Shown here one piece after another: positions 34,672 to 47,261 of a stretch of 64,000 nucleotides of DNA (position 1 is its first letter; each line of letters begins with the position of its first letter). The DNA is taken from assembly GCF_040869045.1 (NCBI RefSeq), contig NC_090322.1, forward strand, positions 275,368,662 to 275,432,661, in the 5' to 3' direction. Made by a program: the position numbers and the translations under genes. This stretch comes from Eurosta solidaginis (Eukaryota > Arthropoda > Insecta > Diptera > Tephritidae). Below the pieces are notes generated by a model. It ran no database searches and was not told where the DNA came from. It worked only from the letters and a program-made list of their open reading frames with translations.

Positions 34672-35159
34672 AAAGCTATTGCGAATTTAAATACTCATGA
34701 GCATATATCAATACAAGGCTGATAACAAAGTGACACTTTGATTACATATTTGATTTGAAATTTATTTGTGCAAATAAGTAAATAAATGCAACTAAAATTT
34801 TCTGTGTGTGTTTGAAATAAATGTAAGTCATTAAATCCCGAACTACAAGAAAATTGCTATCCCGCATATTCTGACTGTGATGAAGTTTGGTAAGCGCATC
34901 TAATTTGGAACAACATAGGGCTACTGGATACTTGACTCGTCTTATGTTGACAATTTCTTCAATTCGTTATAACTCCAAGTTTATTATGTCTAGATTCAAC
35001 ATTTTTAGGATTAATACGATATACATATGAAAGAGTAAAGCGATTCTGAAATTGTTGGTTGTGCCACGCCTTTCTTTGTTGGTGTAGGTGTTGCCCTTGC
35101 GGCAACTGATGGTAAGTTGTGGCAGTTGAGGGGAAAGATGGAAGGTACGTAGGTACCTA
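34672..35159. other. GH1 3' flank, no gene seen
   Basis: AT-rich DNA after the GH1 stop. AATAAA-like motifs (aataaatgcaac near 34782, gaaataaatg near 34815) could serve as polyadenylation signals. No conserved frame. Confidence 0.4.
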
Positions 35160-36087
35160 AAAACGGACATTAGTCAAGTTCAACGGGACTCTACTCGGGA
35201 AGCGGAGCCATAGTAGAGTCCAAAGGCTGTTCACATCTCGTGAACAGGAGGGGTGGGAAGGCTCCACCTGACGCGGATAGGTTTTCTCCCGCTTTCCTAT
35301 ATTTATTTTCCTTTAGTTTGTTTAGATACTTTCCCTCAGGCATGAACTCAATTTTGCTATGTAACTGTTGGGGAAGGAGAAGTGGCAAGAACCGCGCCTC
35401 AAAGCCGACGAGCCTCAGCCGGGCTACTACCATGCCACTCCGCCACTCCTCCTCTCCCGCACCAGGCAGTTACGTAACAATGTTGCCCAACGTAAATAGC
35501 CCAATCTTTATTTAGTTTCCCACTCTATTTCTATTCTCTATGTACTATCTCTTCAGCTATTTTCTTTTCTTTCGGACAGTTTAGGAGTTTTTAGCTAACA
35601 GCTTTTTGTATTAATATGAGGAGTTTTGTGGCTAATTAACAACTGTGGGTGGGGTGCTGGTCAAGACTTCAGAGTTCCTCCTGAGAGGTTCAACGCTTCT
35701 AGAAGTGGTATCCGTAGTCCGGATCAGCACAGTACAAGGTATGGTAAATATTGCATTTTTGGTTTCAGGTGACAACAAGCTGTTCAAGCTGCCACATGTG
35801 CGGTCCGGCACTGCCCATGTGTGAGGCTTATAGCATGTTGCCGCAAAGGGGATAATTTTGCAGTCACTGAGAATGGTGGTAGCCACGTGCTAAGCCAAGG
35901 TGCAGGTCGTGATGTACCACAATCCTTAGTGAGTAAGAGACTAGATGACTTAGACCATGGACGGCGGACGAACAGACACTCGACAGCGTACCTACGATGA
36001 CCTCGCTGAAGTGCAATACCACGAACACACCGATCGAAAAAAAAACAACCAAAAAAAAAAAACAACTAAAAAATAAAATAAAATAAA
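35160..36087 (+). mobile_element. Possible 3' fragment of a LINE
   Basis: More GC-rich than its surroundings, ending in an A-rich tail (36037-36087: poly-A blocks then aaataaaataaaataaaa). This tail and the abrupt change in base composition suggest the 3' untranslated region of a 5'-truncated LINE. No protein domain was recognised, so the assignment rests on the tail only. Confidence 0.35.
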
Positions 36088-36636
36088 AACCATTACATCG
36101 TCTATTTGCCACCTTATAGTGTACTTATTAAGTAGAAAGAATTGTTTTAATAATCGACTGATACGCGTAGTTAGTTTTGAAACCAGGCCATAAATACAGC
36201 GAATCAGTTCCACTTTGTCAAAAAAAATAAAAAAATTTTTTACAGGAAAGAAGATTTCATTGTTGAGCGTAATCCTATTCCTATTAGTTTTACATATTGA
36301 ATTCTAACACTTTAAATACTTGTTAAAGCTATTTTTTTTACTTACACCTTAGTAAGTAAGTACTCTATACAAATTTAAATATTTTTGAATTGTACATATA
36401 TTCCTTCTAATCTTTTACATGTACCACGTATGTACATACATAGTTATATATAATACCGAATTCACTACAAACAAAGTTAAACATTTTCGTATTGTCAATT
36501 AAATTTTTTTTTTATTGTCGATTTCCGAGTTTGTACTTCCTTTTTTTTTGATTTTTACGGGTTAATGCTTTTGGGTTTATAATATCCCCTGGAAAGTCTT
36601 GTCAATTGTTGCAGGCTAGTCGTATATCCCACGTCG
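36088..36636. other. Leader region before gypsy gag
   Basis: AT-rich, no gene. By position it should contain the 5' leader and perhaps an LTR of the gypsy element that follows. I found no direct repeat shared with 41689-43160, so LTRs are not called. Confidence 0.35.
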
Positions 36637-38387
36637 TTGGTAGCTTATCCGCGTTATTTGCGTGTGCGTATGGAAAATCGCGATAGCACGGAACGAGTTG
36701 TTGGTGGACTGGGAATTTTTGCTACGAATAGGCGGATTACGCGTGCAGCGGCACGTGCTTTGGAAAACCAAGTAGTAGGCTCTATTCTTACCCAGGTTGA
36801 TACTGGGGTCCCGCATACCGTCGACTTTGTGCCAACCGACCTTTTTAATAGGTGTACGTCCCGAATATTCAGCTCGCTAAGGGAAGAGACAACACATCAA
36901 CCGGGTGTGGTCGTTAGCGAGCAACTGTCCATTCACCAGTCAAACACAACTTTAAGCTTTTATAGGAAGGTGGACCAGCTAGAGATGTCAGAGCTTGATC
37001 AACAAGGTGCTGCAGCAAACGATGACCCCGTGCTGAATGAGCGACCCGTCGGCTCTGGTGCTGAGCAACCAAAGACCCAGGAAAGGGCGCGAACTTCCAC
37101 TGCGAGTAGCGTTGACCGACTGACAGAGCTAATAGCTACTATAGCACAACAAAATGATATGATGGCGCAATGCATGATCGAGGTGCACGACATGGGAACC
37201 AACATCGCGAATCTCAGCAACAGGGTCGCGGAGATAGAAACATCTGCTCAAGCATTGAATCATCGTCCCGCTGTATCATCGACCCCAGATGCTGGGAATC
37301 AACGAGGAGACGCTGGCATTACCCATTCTAATGCCCATTCTAATACCCCTTCTAATAACACCCAAGCTAGGGATCGAACGCAACCAAATGAGCCACCAAA
37401 GCGCAAGAAAGTTGACTTAGAAAAGTGGCATATAAAATTCGACGGCACGAGCAAAGATATGACGGTGGAGAGTTTCATTTTTAGGATAGAGAAGATGAGA
37501 GAACAGTACGAGATCTCCCACTATCAGCTCTTTACAGACTTCCACTGTCTCGTATCGGGCTCCGCGTTGACATGGTACTGGCAAGTACTCGAAGACCACT
37601 CGGATGACCCAGACTTTGGATACTCCGGGTTGAGAGCCGAGCTGCTGTGCCATTTCAAAACTGCGGATTCCGATTATGGGATAATCCGGGAAATAATGGA
37701 ACGAAAACAGCTACCACAGGAAGGGTTTGATGAATTTTACGGAGAGGTCCATAATCTCACGTTTCGTTTACAAAAGAAGATTCCAGAGAAAGAATTAGTG
37801 GGAATACTTAAAGGAAACTTGAAACCTTACCTGGCAAATTTGACATTCGAAGATCGAATACCTTGGCAGAATTGAAGACGGAATGTAAGCGTGCAGAACG
37901 GGTCATGAAAGAAAATCGTAACATAGCGAAAACCGTGAATGAATTGGGATTCCCAGAAATCCCACTAGTAGACGAAGCATTAAATCCAAAGCCAATAGAA
38001 GCAAGCGGTAACCCTGTTAGGAACAAACCCTCATATCAGCCACAGATGAGCATGCCTAGCTCAAAAGGCGCATCCCCAGTCAATGCCTCCACGTCACAGA
38101 ACGGCCCAAAGTCCACCATCAACGCGTTTTGTCCATCACCATTCCATTTGATGCTATGTTTTTCTTGTGGGATGCCTGTGGATTATTTCGTCAAAAACCC
38201 CTCCGAAGCGAAGAAGGAACCGCGTTGCAAGTCATCTTTCCACAACATGGTGTGTTTCGCATGTGGGGGTGACATGCCCTTTTGCGTCTTCAAACCTGAA
38301 AAGGGAAACTGTGCTGTGGCGGAGATAGCAGGGAACTCCTGCCAGGGCAAGGAGCCCCCGGTCAACAACAACCATACCAATTGCTGA
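36637..38387 (+). pseudogene. Ty3/gypsy gag (one frameshift)
   Basis: Gag in two frames: 36637-37875, then 37863-38387. The first holds a polar N-terminus (a later start at MENRDSTER is equally possible) and a capsid-like part (EKWHIKFDGTSKDMTVESFI, ALTWYWQVLEDH, LRAELLCHFKTADSDYGI, LPQEGFDEFYGEVHNLTF). The second continues at LAELKTECKRAERVM and has two Cys-rich motifs, CFSCG and CFACG. The reading frame breaks at about 37860, where one frame ends in a stop. The gag frame overlaps pol by a few bases at 38381-38387, the usual place for a gag-pol frame change. Confidence 0.8.
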
Positions 38388-39958
38388 AAAGGGAAAGAAA
38401 TAAAAATGATTTTTGTGGTAGGAATGATAAGAAATGCGATGTGACCAAACGGGAAATGAAAAGTTTACATCAGCGAAAACTTGAATATGAGGCAGCTAGG
38501 AAAAGAATATTTTGCGAGTCCTTAGAAGGGAGGAAGGGTAGAAATTTTAGGAAAATTCAGAAAATGAGAGAGAAGAGGAAAGCTTATAAGAGAATCCTTA
38601 ATAAAATAATTTCAACTATAGTGACAGTAAAAGGCGATAATAGATTCTTTGCACAGACAAAAATAGGCGGAAAAGATACTCTAGCATTATTAGACTCGCG
38701 TGCAGGCGCTAGCTGCTTAGGCAAGAACGCAAATACATTTCTGGTAGGGAAAGAAAAGCAGGTGATGCAGATATCAGGTCAGAACATTAGAACGGCGAAT
38801 GGGAACGAAACCCCAGTAATAGGAGTGATTACACTACCGGTCGAATGGGATGATATGAAAAAAGAGCTAGAGTTTTTAATAGTACCAGGACTGAAACAGG
38901 AAGTTTACTTTTGGAAGACTTTCAACCTTAACCTAGTCAATCGGGGATCGATAAAGCCCTCAATGGATAGTGCCGTCGCAGAGCGCGTACCCGCCGAGGG
39001 CGACCTATCGTTCGATGCAGTTCAACACGATCTCTCACCCACAGAAACCCAGGCCTTAGACAAAGTGAAAGCGCAGTTTCCGTTGTTCGCTGTTCTAGGT
39101 CTAGGCAAAACTGAGTTGGAAGAACACGTAATTGAAGTCGTAAACGAAAATCTCCCAGTGAAACAGCGTCATTACCCCATATCTCCTGCAATACAAAAGT
39201 TAGTTTACCAAGAGCTCGACAGAATGCTGAGTATGGGGGTAATCGAAGAAAGTAATAGTAGTTGGAACTCACCCGTTTCACTGGTAATTAAGGGAACCAA
39301 GAATCGGCTATGCTTGGACGCTAGGAAGGTGAACGAATGGACTGTGAAAGATGCATATCCTCTGCGGCATATCGATGGGATCTTGAGTCGTCTCCAGAAT
39401 ACGCGCTACATCTCAGCCATCGATTTGAAAGATGCCTTCTGGCAAATCCCTTTGGAGAGGAAATCCAGAGAAAAGACAGCCTTTACGGTGCCTGGTAGGC
39501 CGTTATACCATTTTACAGTAATGCCGTTTGGTCTGTGTAATGCGGCACAGAAGATGTGTAGGCTTATGGATAAAGTCATACCCGCTACGTTACGTGAGTC
39601 CGTCTTTGTGTATTTAGATGACCTCTTAGTGTGTTCAGAAAGTTTTTCGTCTCATTTGAGTTTACTTGAAAAGGTCGCTCGTTGCTTAAGGGAAGCGAAG
39701 CTAACAATCAATGTGGAAAAAAGTAAATTTTGTTACAAAGAGGTCCGCTACCTTGGTTATGTAATGGGCGACGGTTGCATAAGAACGGATGCAAATAAGG
39801 CGGCAGCTATTAGGGATTTCCCGGAACCAAAAACCCCCCAAGCAACTCCGATGGTTCCTGGGTATGTCAGGCTGGTACCGACGATTTATCCAGGACTACG
39901 CGACGATAGCAGCTCCGCTGGACGACTGCCTCACCAAGGACAAGATCAAGAAATTTAA
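38381..39958 (+). pseudogene. Ty3/gypsy pol: protease and reverse transcriptase
   Basis: One frame of 525 codons. A basic linker is followed by the protease (ALLDSRAGASCLG near residue 105), where the expected catalytic DSG reads DSR, so the protease is probably dead. Reverse transcriptase follows: RHYPISPAIQKLVYQELDRM, SPVSLVIKG, SAIDLKDAFWQIPL, FTVMPFGLCNAAQ and the catalytic VYLDDLLV, then LTINVEKSKFCYKEVRYLGY. The frame shifts near 39840, inside the RT-RNase H connection, and continues in the frame opened at 39789. Sequence style is close to the mdg3/blastopia/micropia group; this is inference. Confidence 0.85.
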
Positions 39959-41688
39959 CATGACAGACGAAGCGAGAAAGTCCTTCGACAGACTAAAACA
40001 GAGCCTCATATCGGCACCCGTACTGACGCACCCGGACTTTGACCGACGATTCTACATTCAATGTGATGCATCTACGCATGGCATCGGTGGAGTCTTGTTC
40101 CAGCTGGATGACGAAGGAAATGAACGTCCCATAGCATACATGTCCGCGAAACTAAATAAAGCCCATAGGAATTATAGCATCACGGAGCTTGAATGTTATG
40201 CTGCCGTAGTAAGTGTGAAGAGGTTTAGGCCTTACGTAGTGGGTCTGCCATTTACTGTCATTACTGATCACGCAAGCCTTAAATGGATAATGAATCAAAA
40301 GGATCTGACTGGCAGACTCGCGAGGTGGAGCCTAAAGTTGCAAGCATTCGACTTTGAAATACAGCATCGCAAAGGAGCACAAAATATTGTTCCAGATACC
40401 CTTTCGAGAATACACATGGATGAACTTGACTGGAACGGCAGATGTTTAGACGTATCATTAGATGCACCAGGCTTCACGTCAGAAGAATATACAGAACTCA
40501 TAAAGACGGTTACAAAAAACAAGGACAGATTACCTGACATGTGTGTGTCGGACGGTTACGTCTATAAACGAACGCAATTTGACATGGAGGGGGGGCTTCA
40601 GCAGGACCAGCTCTGGAAACTCTGGGTACCATCGGAAATGCGACAGGGGTTGGTGGCAGCATCGCATAGCTCGCCTTCTGCAGGTCACGGTGGCATCCAC
40701 AAAACGCTAACGCGTATACGAAAAAAATATTACTGGCCAGGGATGGTTGCCGACGTGCAATCCTATTTGAAAGAGTGTGAAATATGCAAGGGAAATAAGA
40801 CGCAGAATGTTTTCCACCGACCAACGATTGGAAAAGAGCACGTAACCGAGCGACCGTTTCAACGTCTGTTTATTGATTTCATGAGACCCTACTAGTGATG
40901 GAAATGTCTTTGTGTTTGTGTGTCTTGACCATTTTTCGAAATTTGTGTTCCTACAGCCCATGAGAAATGCGACATCAGCCGCAGTTGTAAAGTTCCTAGA
41001 AAAACAGGTATTCCATATTTTTGGCGTACCAGAGTTCATCCATTCAGATAATGGCAAGCAGTTCATCTCTGAGGTTTTCAACACTTTCCTTCATAGATAC
41101 GGAGTAAAGCATGTCAAAACTGCGTTCTACTCCCCACAAGGAAATGCCACTGAACGTGTTAACCGTTCAGTGCTCCAAATTGTCCGCTCTTATATAAACG
41201 ACAACCACAAAAATTGGGACAAACATATAAGTGATGCCGCGTTCGCACTACGTAGCGGAGTGCATTCTGCAATAGATTGTTCACCTTACTTTGCCACATT
41301 TGGCATACCAATGGTGCAACACGGGACATCGTACGAGATATATAGGAAGCTTGGAACAATAAAGTATGCCGATTACTCGATTGATTCAAACGAGCACAGA
41401 ATGCAATTGTTGAGGAATAAAATTATGCAAGAACTAAAACTTGCCCATGAGAAGAGTGCAAAAGCTTACAACACAAGGAGTCGAGATGTCAAGTTCCAAG
41501 TAGTACAGCTAGTATACAGAAGACACTTCAAGCAAAGCTCCCAACCGGACAACTACAACGCAAAACTAGCTCAAAAACAAATTAGGTGCATCATCCTCAA
41601 AGTCATAGGCAACTCGATGTATGAACTGGGCGACACAAACGGGAAAAAGATTGGGATTTATCACGCCAAAGATATCTTTGCGGCGTAA
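39789..41688 (+). pseudogene. Ty3/gypsy pol: RNase H and integrase
   Basis: 39789-40895 encodes the connection (FLGMSGWYRRFIQDYATIAA), RNase H (FYIQCDASTHGIGGVLFQ, ELECYAAVVSVKRFRPYV, FTVITDHASLKW, DTLSR) and the integrase zinc-binding region (SAGHGGIHKTLTRIRKKYYW then CEIC). A stop at about 40893 follows RPFQRLFIDFMRPY. The next frame, 40912-41688, continues with the integrase core: VCLDHFSKFVFLQ, FIHSDNGKQF, FYSPQGNATERVNRS, ending YELGDTNGKKIGIYHAKDI. No envelope-like gene follows. Lesions at three places make the element inactive. Confidence 0.85.
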
Positions 41689-43160
41689 ATGGTCAGACGC
41701 TGTGCTTGTCACATGTTACTGTGCCTCGTCCTGTTAAGTGTCATTATTAATGTCGTGTAATGTTCGTGCATGGTCCTCCTGTGTCGTAGTAATATATCCT
41801 ACCTTGACTACCATGATTACGTTAGGTAAATACTAAATTTTTTTTTTTTGACTTGACCATAGTTAATGATTATTTACGGATTTATTTATTTTCTTTTTTT
41901 TTCACTTGACTATAGCTGTAGGCACCCTTCTGTGATAGTTTTTTTTTATCCATATCCAACTACTAACCATAACGTGATATAGCTTTTTAAGACATCCATC
42001 TGTGATATTTACGCTCAAGTTTATTGACTGGAGACAGTATTCGGGACTGTAAAGAACGCGTGAAGACAGTAAACTGTGATATAGATGTATAGATGTAGCA
42101 GAATAATGTAATACCATACGTGTTGTACATCGTAAGGTCCTTGTGAAAAGTTTAGTGTAGACATGTCCCTATGTAAATGGAATGAAATCCAAAAGATGTA
42201 AGCCCGGCATCTGATCGTGGGTCGAGGCCACACGTTGAGCGAAACACAGGGAAGAGAACAGGCCGCGTTATTGAATTTCTTTACGTACACGCTCCATATT
42301 GCAAGCAACATCGGCGGATACGAGCCTGTAACGGCAGCCCTTGTACAAACTACGCCCCTGTGCTTCCATGATCACTCAAAGTTATTCTCGCAAGTAAACA
42401 TAACTACAAATAGCAAACAGCCTCTACATTACGTGCATATGTGTGTGGGTATCGTACTTAACATTGTGGTCGACAGGTTGGAAGCCTTCGATGGTCTTCG
42501 AGTGATTTTTTTTTACGAAAATAATTCCACCACAAAGCCAAAACGGTAGTGGCAACAGGACAAAGAAAAAAAAGAAAAGTCCATCACCCATGTCCACTCC
42601 AAAGTCACTCAACCCACATCCGTAGATTTAATTCCAAGTTCCTATAATATTTCTAAATTCTATCTAAAGTTTGTATTTTTTTTTTTGTTTCTTTCAACAC
42701 ACCACAGGTGCGAGGCACCAAAAACCGCTGACCGTTACCACACCCATCCACAAATACACAGCGAGACAATACACTACACCGAACACAAGAGCAACTCATA
42801 TTCCATCTCATAAAACACCACAACCAGACGCCGAATAAAGGGATCCACCAAGTCACGAACAACACCACAACACCATACACACATTCACCTTCACACGCAG
42901 TTACGGCCAGCCACCTAAGCCCAGATTATCAGCAACACCAGAAAACAATCGCCCGTAAGTCCATAACCAACCACACCGATATATGCGAAGAAAGTTATCA
43001 ACAGCACACACATCATACACGTAACGTCGGTAACGACACACATAAGAACACACACCATCGACATCCCTCACACCACCAGGGTTACACCCAAACTTAGCCT
43101 TACTTCCTTGTTCCTGTAGGTTTTCCTTCCCATGCATTCTTATGTAGGATTTGATTTTGT
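41689..43160. other. 3' flank of gypsy element, no gene
   Basis: Mostly low-complexity and CA-rich DNA (42740-43080). A 110-codon frame near 42217 has no recognisable domain. The 3' LTR should be here but was not identified. A short piece near 43080-43120 (ggttacacccaaacttagcc, ttacttccttg) resembles the terminus of the satellite-bearing element. Confidence 0.35.
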
Positions 43161-43698
43161 GTCATATTAGCCGTGTTTTTTTTTACACGAGTATACGTTT
43201 CGTTTGTGCGTGAAAAAAAACGTCTATCCTCGCATAGATAATGCTTAGGATACCCATCTAGCGGCAGTGGTTAAACAACTGGCTACAGGGTGTACCGAAA
43301 AGCGGAGACACAACCCTCTGTTGTATTTCTGTGTATAACAGTGGACGCGCATAGAATATACGGAATTAGTGCAGAGGGTGAAACAAGAACACATATTTCA
43401 GTTACATCTGAGTATAATGCGTATTGAAATTTAGTAGTACTAATTTTATGCGTAGCAATTGCAGAGGTGTATTTAAAGTTTGTCGCTTAGCACTCCATAT
43501 AAAGTTTAAGCGTAATCACTAACAAAAACATTTCACCATGTCCATCATCTTGCCATTCACCACATCCGTACATCCATCTATCGCCTAAAAAATGCATTAC
43601 ATCTGGCATTATGGAAAAGAAAACTCAAAGCTGGCAGTGCTCTGTTGCGAGGCTGACAAACAGTTTTTGCAATTTTTTGTGATCATCGTTCCATATTT
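43161..43698. promoter_or_regulatory. Upstream region of Prosalpha4
   Basis: Non-coding 5' flank of the proteasome gene, unique to the left copy of the segmental duplication. It probably contains the promoter, since the right copy starts only about 50 bp before the ATG and is a pseudogene. No TATA or other core element is certain. Confidence 0.4.
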
Positions 43699-43752
43699 GT
43701 ATATTGGTAGAGTTTTCTATTCCTTTCCTAAAAATCACATTTGTATTCAAAA

Positions 43753-45164
43753 ATGTCTGCACGTTACGATCGCGCTGTTACTATTTTCTCCCCAGACGGT
43801 CACCTTTTGCAAGTTGAATACGCACAGGAGGCAGTTCGTCGAGGATCTTCGGCGGTAAGTGAACCTAACCTGTTATTTTCCATTTGGGCAAATTCTACTA
43901 TTTCGAATATAATTCCAGGTTGGAGTGCGTGGAAAAGATGTAGTGGTATTGGGTGTTGAAAAGAAGTCCATGCCCACTTTGCAATTGGATCGAACAGTAC
44001 AAAAGATATGTACATTGGACGACCATGTAATTATAGCATTTGCCGGTTTGACTGCTGATGCACGCATTCTCATTAATCGCGCGAGAGTGGAATGTCAAAG
44101 TCATAAGTTGAATGTAGAAGATCCAGTCACATTGGAATACATAACACGGTAAGTTCTTTCACTTATAAAACCAAACTTTCCGTGGGAGCTTGAACTATAA
44201 GGACTGCCCATATACGCAACACCACCAATGGTTTAGTATGACTACATGAAACCTTCTAGCCCGTCCCGCCCTGGGTAATAGTCTAGAACAGTGGTCGAAT
44301 GCTAATATGTTACTAAAAATATCGAGAGGGGTGTCAAACGACGCGTCTTGACATCAGTATAATAATCCGAAGGCGGAAAATAAAATTTTAACTAGTTCAA
44401 AAAATATTAACGAAAAACCGAAGAATGGCCGGGTCCCTACGTAACCGGCGGTGTGATCCATAGTATTTTGGCACAAAATACCTTTCTGGGATCAAAATTA
44501 AATCCGTGCAAAATCCCTTTGTACACAACATTTTTTTCAGTGCCTAACATTACAACAACCACATGAAAATTGCACGGATTGCGCAACACTACCCGTTGAA
44601 ACAATTTAGTATTTTAGTCGACTCTTTCGCTTACGACAAGTATACTTGCCCCTAACCCGCACCAAACTGAAGTGCTTTGCAACAACCTCTGTACGGAAAA
44701 CATTTACCCAGTTCTTTTTCAATCTCTTCCTCAGGTACATCGCTCAACTAAAACAAAAATACACACAGAGCAATGGCCGAAGACCATTTGGTATATCCTG
44801 TTTAATAGCTGGATTCGACAATAATGGCGATCCACATCTTTACCAGACAGAACCATCTGGTAACTATTACGAATGGAAAGCAAATGCTGTTGGTCGTGCA
44901 GCTAAAACTGTGCGAGAGTACTTGGAAAAGCATTATAAAGAAGAAAGTGTTGCAGAAGAGGATGCCGCTGTCAGACTAACAATAAAAGCTCTACGTGAAG
45001 TAGCACAGTCAAGTGGGAATTTAGAAATTGTTGTAATGAAAAAAGCCCAAAAACCTGGAGATACACCAAAACTAGTTACACTGTCCCAAGACGAAATCAA
45101 GAAGCATGTTGAAGCTATTAAACAAGAAAAAGAAGAAAATGAAAAGAAAAGCCAGAAAAAGTAA
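43753..45164 (+). CDS. Prosalpha4: 20S proteasome subunit alpha type-7 (Prosalpha4)
   Basis: Exons 43753-43854, 43919-44148 and 44735-45164, with donors gtaagt at both introns and acceptors attccag and cctcag; phases fit and the sum is 762 bases, 253 residues. The N-terminus [19 protein letters not shown] then [14 protein letters not shown] is the alpha-subunit signature that forms the outer ring and gate. Then [40 protein letters not shown], and the canonical [13 protein letters not shown] with [16 protein letters not shown]. The Lys-rich C-terminus ([12 protein letters not shown]) is normal for alpha-7. Length matches fly and human orthologues (about 250). Alpha subunits are not catalytic. 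Intron 2 contains a repeat fragment (44270-44500). A frame starting at 44646 is only intron read-through into exon 3. Confidence 0.95.
44270..44500. repeat. Interspersed repeat fragment in Prosalpha4 intron 2
   Basis: Contains gggtaatagtctag, aaaatatcgagagg, gacgcgtcttgacatcagta and ccatagtatttt. Related copies are at 52727-52960 (right copy of the duplication) and 51875-52060 (the junction between the copies). A looser relative with gacgcgt motifs is at about 61980-62140. Family not recognised. Confidence 0.7.
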
Positions 45165-45389
45165 ACTATTCTTGGTTCTTTGAAAGTACATATAAGATTT
45201 GTTTATTTTGTCCAACGCTTAATTTGTAAAGCTTCTGCGTAACCAGAAATAAAACACCATTAAATAAAGATCAGCAAAATCTTGTCAGTATATTTTGTGG
45301 ATCAAAATAAATATCACATTGGAGCTCTTTCAAGCAATAAGTAATTTGTACTTACAAATATACCCATCTGTATTAAATTATTTACAAAC
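45165..45389. terminator. Overlapping convergent 3' ends of Prosalpha4 and ANKLE1
   Basis: Prosalpha4 poly(A) signals AATAAA occur at about 45249 and 45266 on the plus strand; a minus-strand AATAAA for the nuclease gene lies at about 45204 (tttatt on plus). The two 3' untranslated regions therefore overlap. The same arrangement is kept at 53614-53833. Confidence 0.55.
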
Positions 45390-46454
45390 TTATAAAAGAT
45401 CACTTGGCGAAAGCTGAGACTCGCCTTCAACCAAATATATTTGCATTGCTTTGTGCAACAATGCGATTCCTAAATACTTTTTTTCTTTCATAGTCCAACT
45501 TTGTGCTGGACCATAATAGTCTCCACGTTTTACATTTGTCAAGTGTTGCAATCCAAATGCATCAATTATAGCTGCTTCACGAGTATATGCTTCTGAGGGC
45601 AATATATTCTGAAATACATGCAGACAAACCACACTTTTACCGCTACGCCAAATGTCCAGGACACGCTCTAACTTTTTATTATCCATAGACTTTTTATTTG
45701 TTTTTGAAATATCTGGATAACGTTCCTTTTTTCGGTTTACTAAAATAACAAATTATTAAATACTATATTATGTTATCGCAAATTACAAATAAATCATATT
45801 TTACAAAAAACTTCTTCGCTTTGAGAATCAACCATTTTGCCTGCGCTGGTTGTATTATTCTGGCGGTTATGCAGGCGCGAATGTAACTTCATTGCTTCAT
45901 ACAGGTGCGAATACGGTTTTGAAGTTTTTCCTTTGCCAACATAAGATACAGAGTGAAGGAAACGAGCCCATATGTAGATGTTTTCCAAGTACTTTTCATA
46001 TAAATAATTGCTTATTTAGTAGAAGTACAAAACATTAAAATAATCGTGCACTTACCACACTTTCTCCTGGTAAATTACAAGATATTCGTGGATCAATTAG
46101 CATATAAATAAAACTTTGCTTTAAATGACCCCCCCTCGTTTTATGCTTATTTTGATCATTGGCAAAGTATTGTGCAGATTTTAATTCGAACTTCATGTAC
46201 CCTGGTATTTGAGTATAATGTTCTGAGGAACGTATCGTGCGTAGTAGCTCTGCCGTAAATCCTTTTAAAATTAAATAAGTAAGCCTTACAATTTTGTTTT
46301 TTAAGTACTATTGTCAGGATAGGATCATACTTGCATTTTCAGCAGTGTAATTTTTTCTCTTATCGTAATTAACGAGAGGATCTGGCGCATCTCTTCTGTA
46401 TTTTATCAGCCTCTTAATGTAGTCTTTTCGTACTTTTAGTTATTGGCCCTGAAA

Positions 46455-47261
46455 AAGAAAAATGATATATACATATATATAATATGTCTAGCATCTTAAC
46501 ACAAGATAACAGAGTCGAACATATGTAAGGTTCCTGCTTAAGCGCGGTATGCACACCGTAAGAAAATGCTCAAGACATTTTATTATTTTTCCCTTTTAAT
46601 CCAAAGTTGAAGTTGTTTTTTTTTTGAAAATATGTTTTTTCCATTAGCAATATTTACGTTCTTTACACAGTTCGTTCAAGATGCGGGCTGCATGCATCAA
46701 GTGAAACGTACGAGGATTTCTTGAGCATTTCCTCAAGAGTCCAAGAAGTGCTCAAGAAATACTTTTAAGCTTAAACTTATGGTTGTAGCCATTGACTATA
46801 GTAAACAGCCTGATTCAGCTGTTAAATTGCTGTTCGATTACTTAAACCATTTGCTCAATGTAAACAACAGGTATATTTAATTATTTATATATACATACAT
46901 ATATTTAAAAATGTTTGCACGATTGGCTGCTCTTATTTTCTTTATTAACTAGATTTTATAAAATAATATTACTTTACAGCCTGATTTTCTATAGACTCAT
47001 TTAATTTTTCATTTGGTTTGAAACACAAATGGTCAATTCATGGCTATTCAATTTTTTACAGCGAGCAAAAAACAAACCTTTCGTATATTCTCTGGCCATT
47101 CATAACAGACATTCTCCCTGCCAGCCTTATATGAAAGGTAGGTATGGCAATGGTGTATTCCTCCATAAGGATTAATCACTTGTAGGAACTCACAATGGTT
47201 GTAGCACTCATCTCGGAAGCAATTGTATAAAGAAAATGAATAATAAAATAGGAAAATACAT
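46455..47261. other. Intron 6 of the broken ANKLE1 copy
   Basis: AT-rich intron sequence with counterpart at 54895-55680. It contains short inverted motifs (cttgagcatttcctcaagag near 46721) and no gene. Confidence 0.5.

Noticed and set aside
42217..42549. A 110-codon frame after the gypsy integrase, considered as an extra retroelement gene
   Set aside because: No envelope-like features such as a signal peptide, cleavage site or membrane anchor, and no recognisable domain.
36088..43160. LTR pair for the gypsy element at 36637-41688
   Set aside because: No long direct repeat could be matched by eye between the two flanks; a computed self-alignment would be needed.
43592..43858. An 88-codon plus-strand frame over the start of Prosalpha4
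   Set aside because: Out of frame with the proteasome protein; the right copy shows the same shadow frame.
44646..45164. A 172-codon frame starting at 44646 as an independent gene
   Set aside because: It is intron 2 read into exon 3 of Prosalpha4; the acceptor at 44734 and phase fit the known protein.
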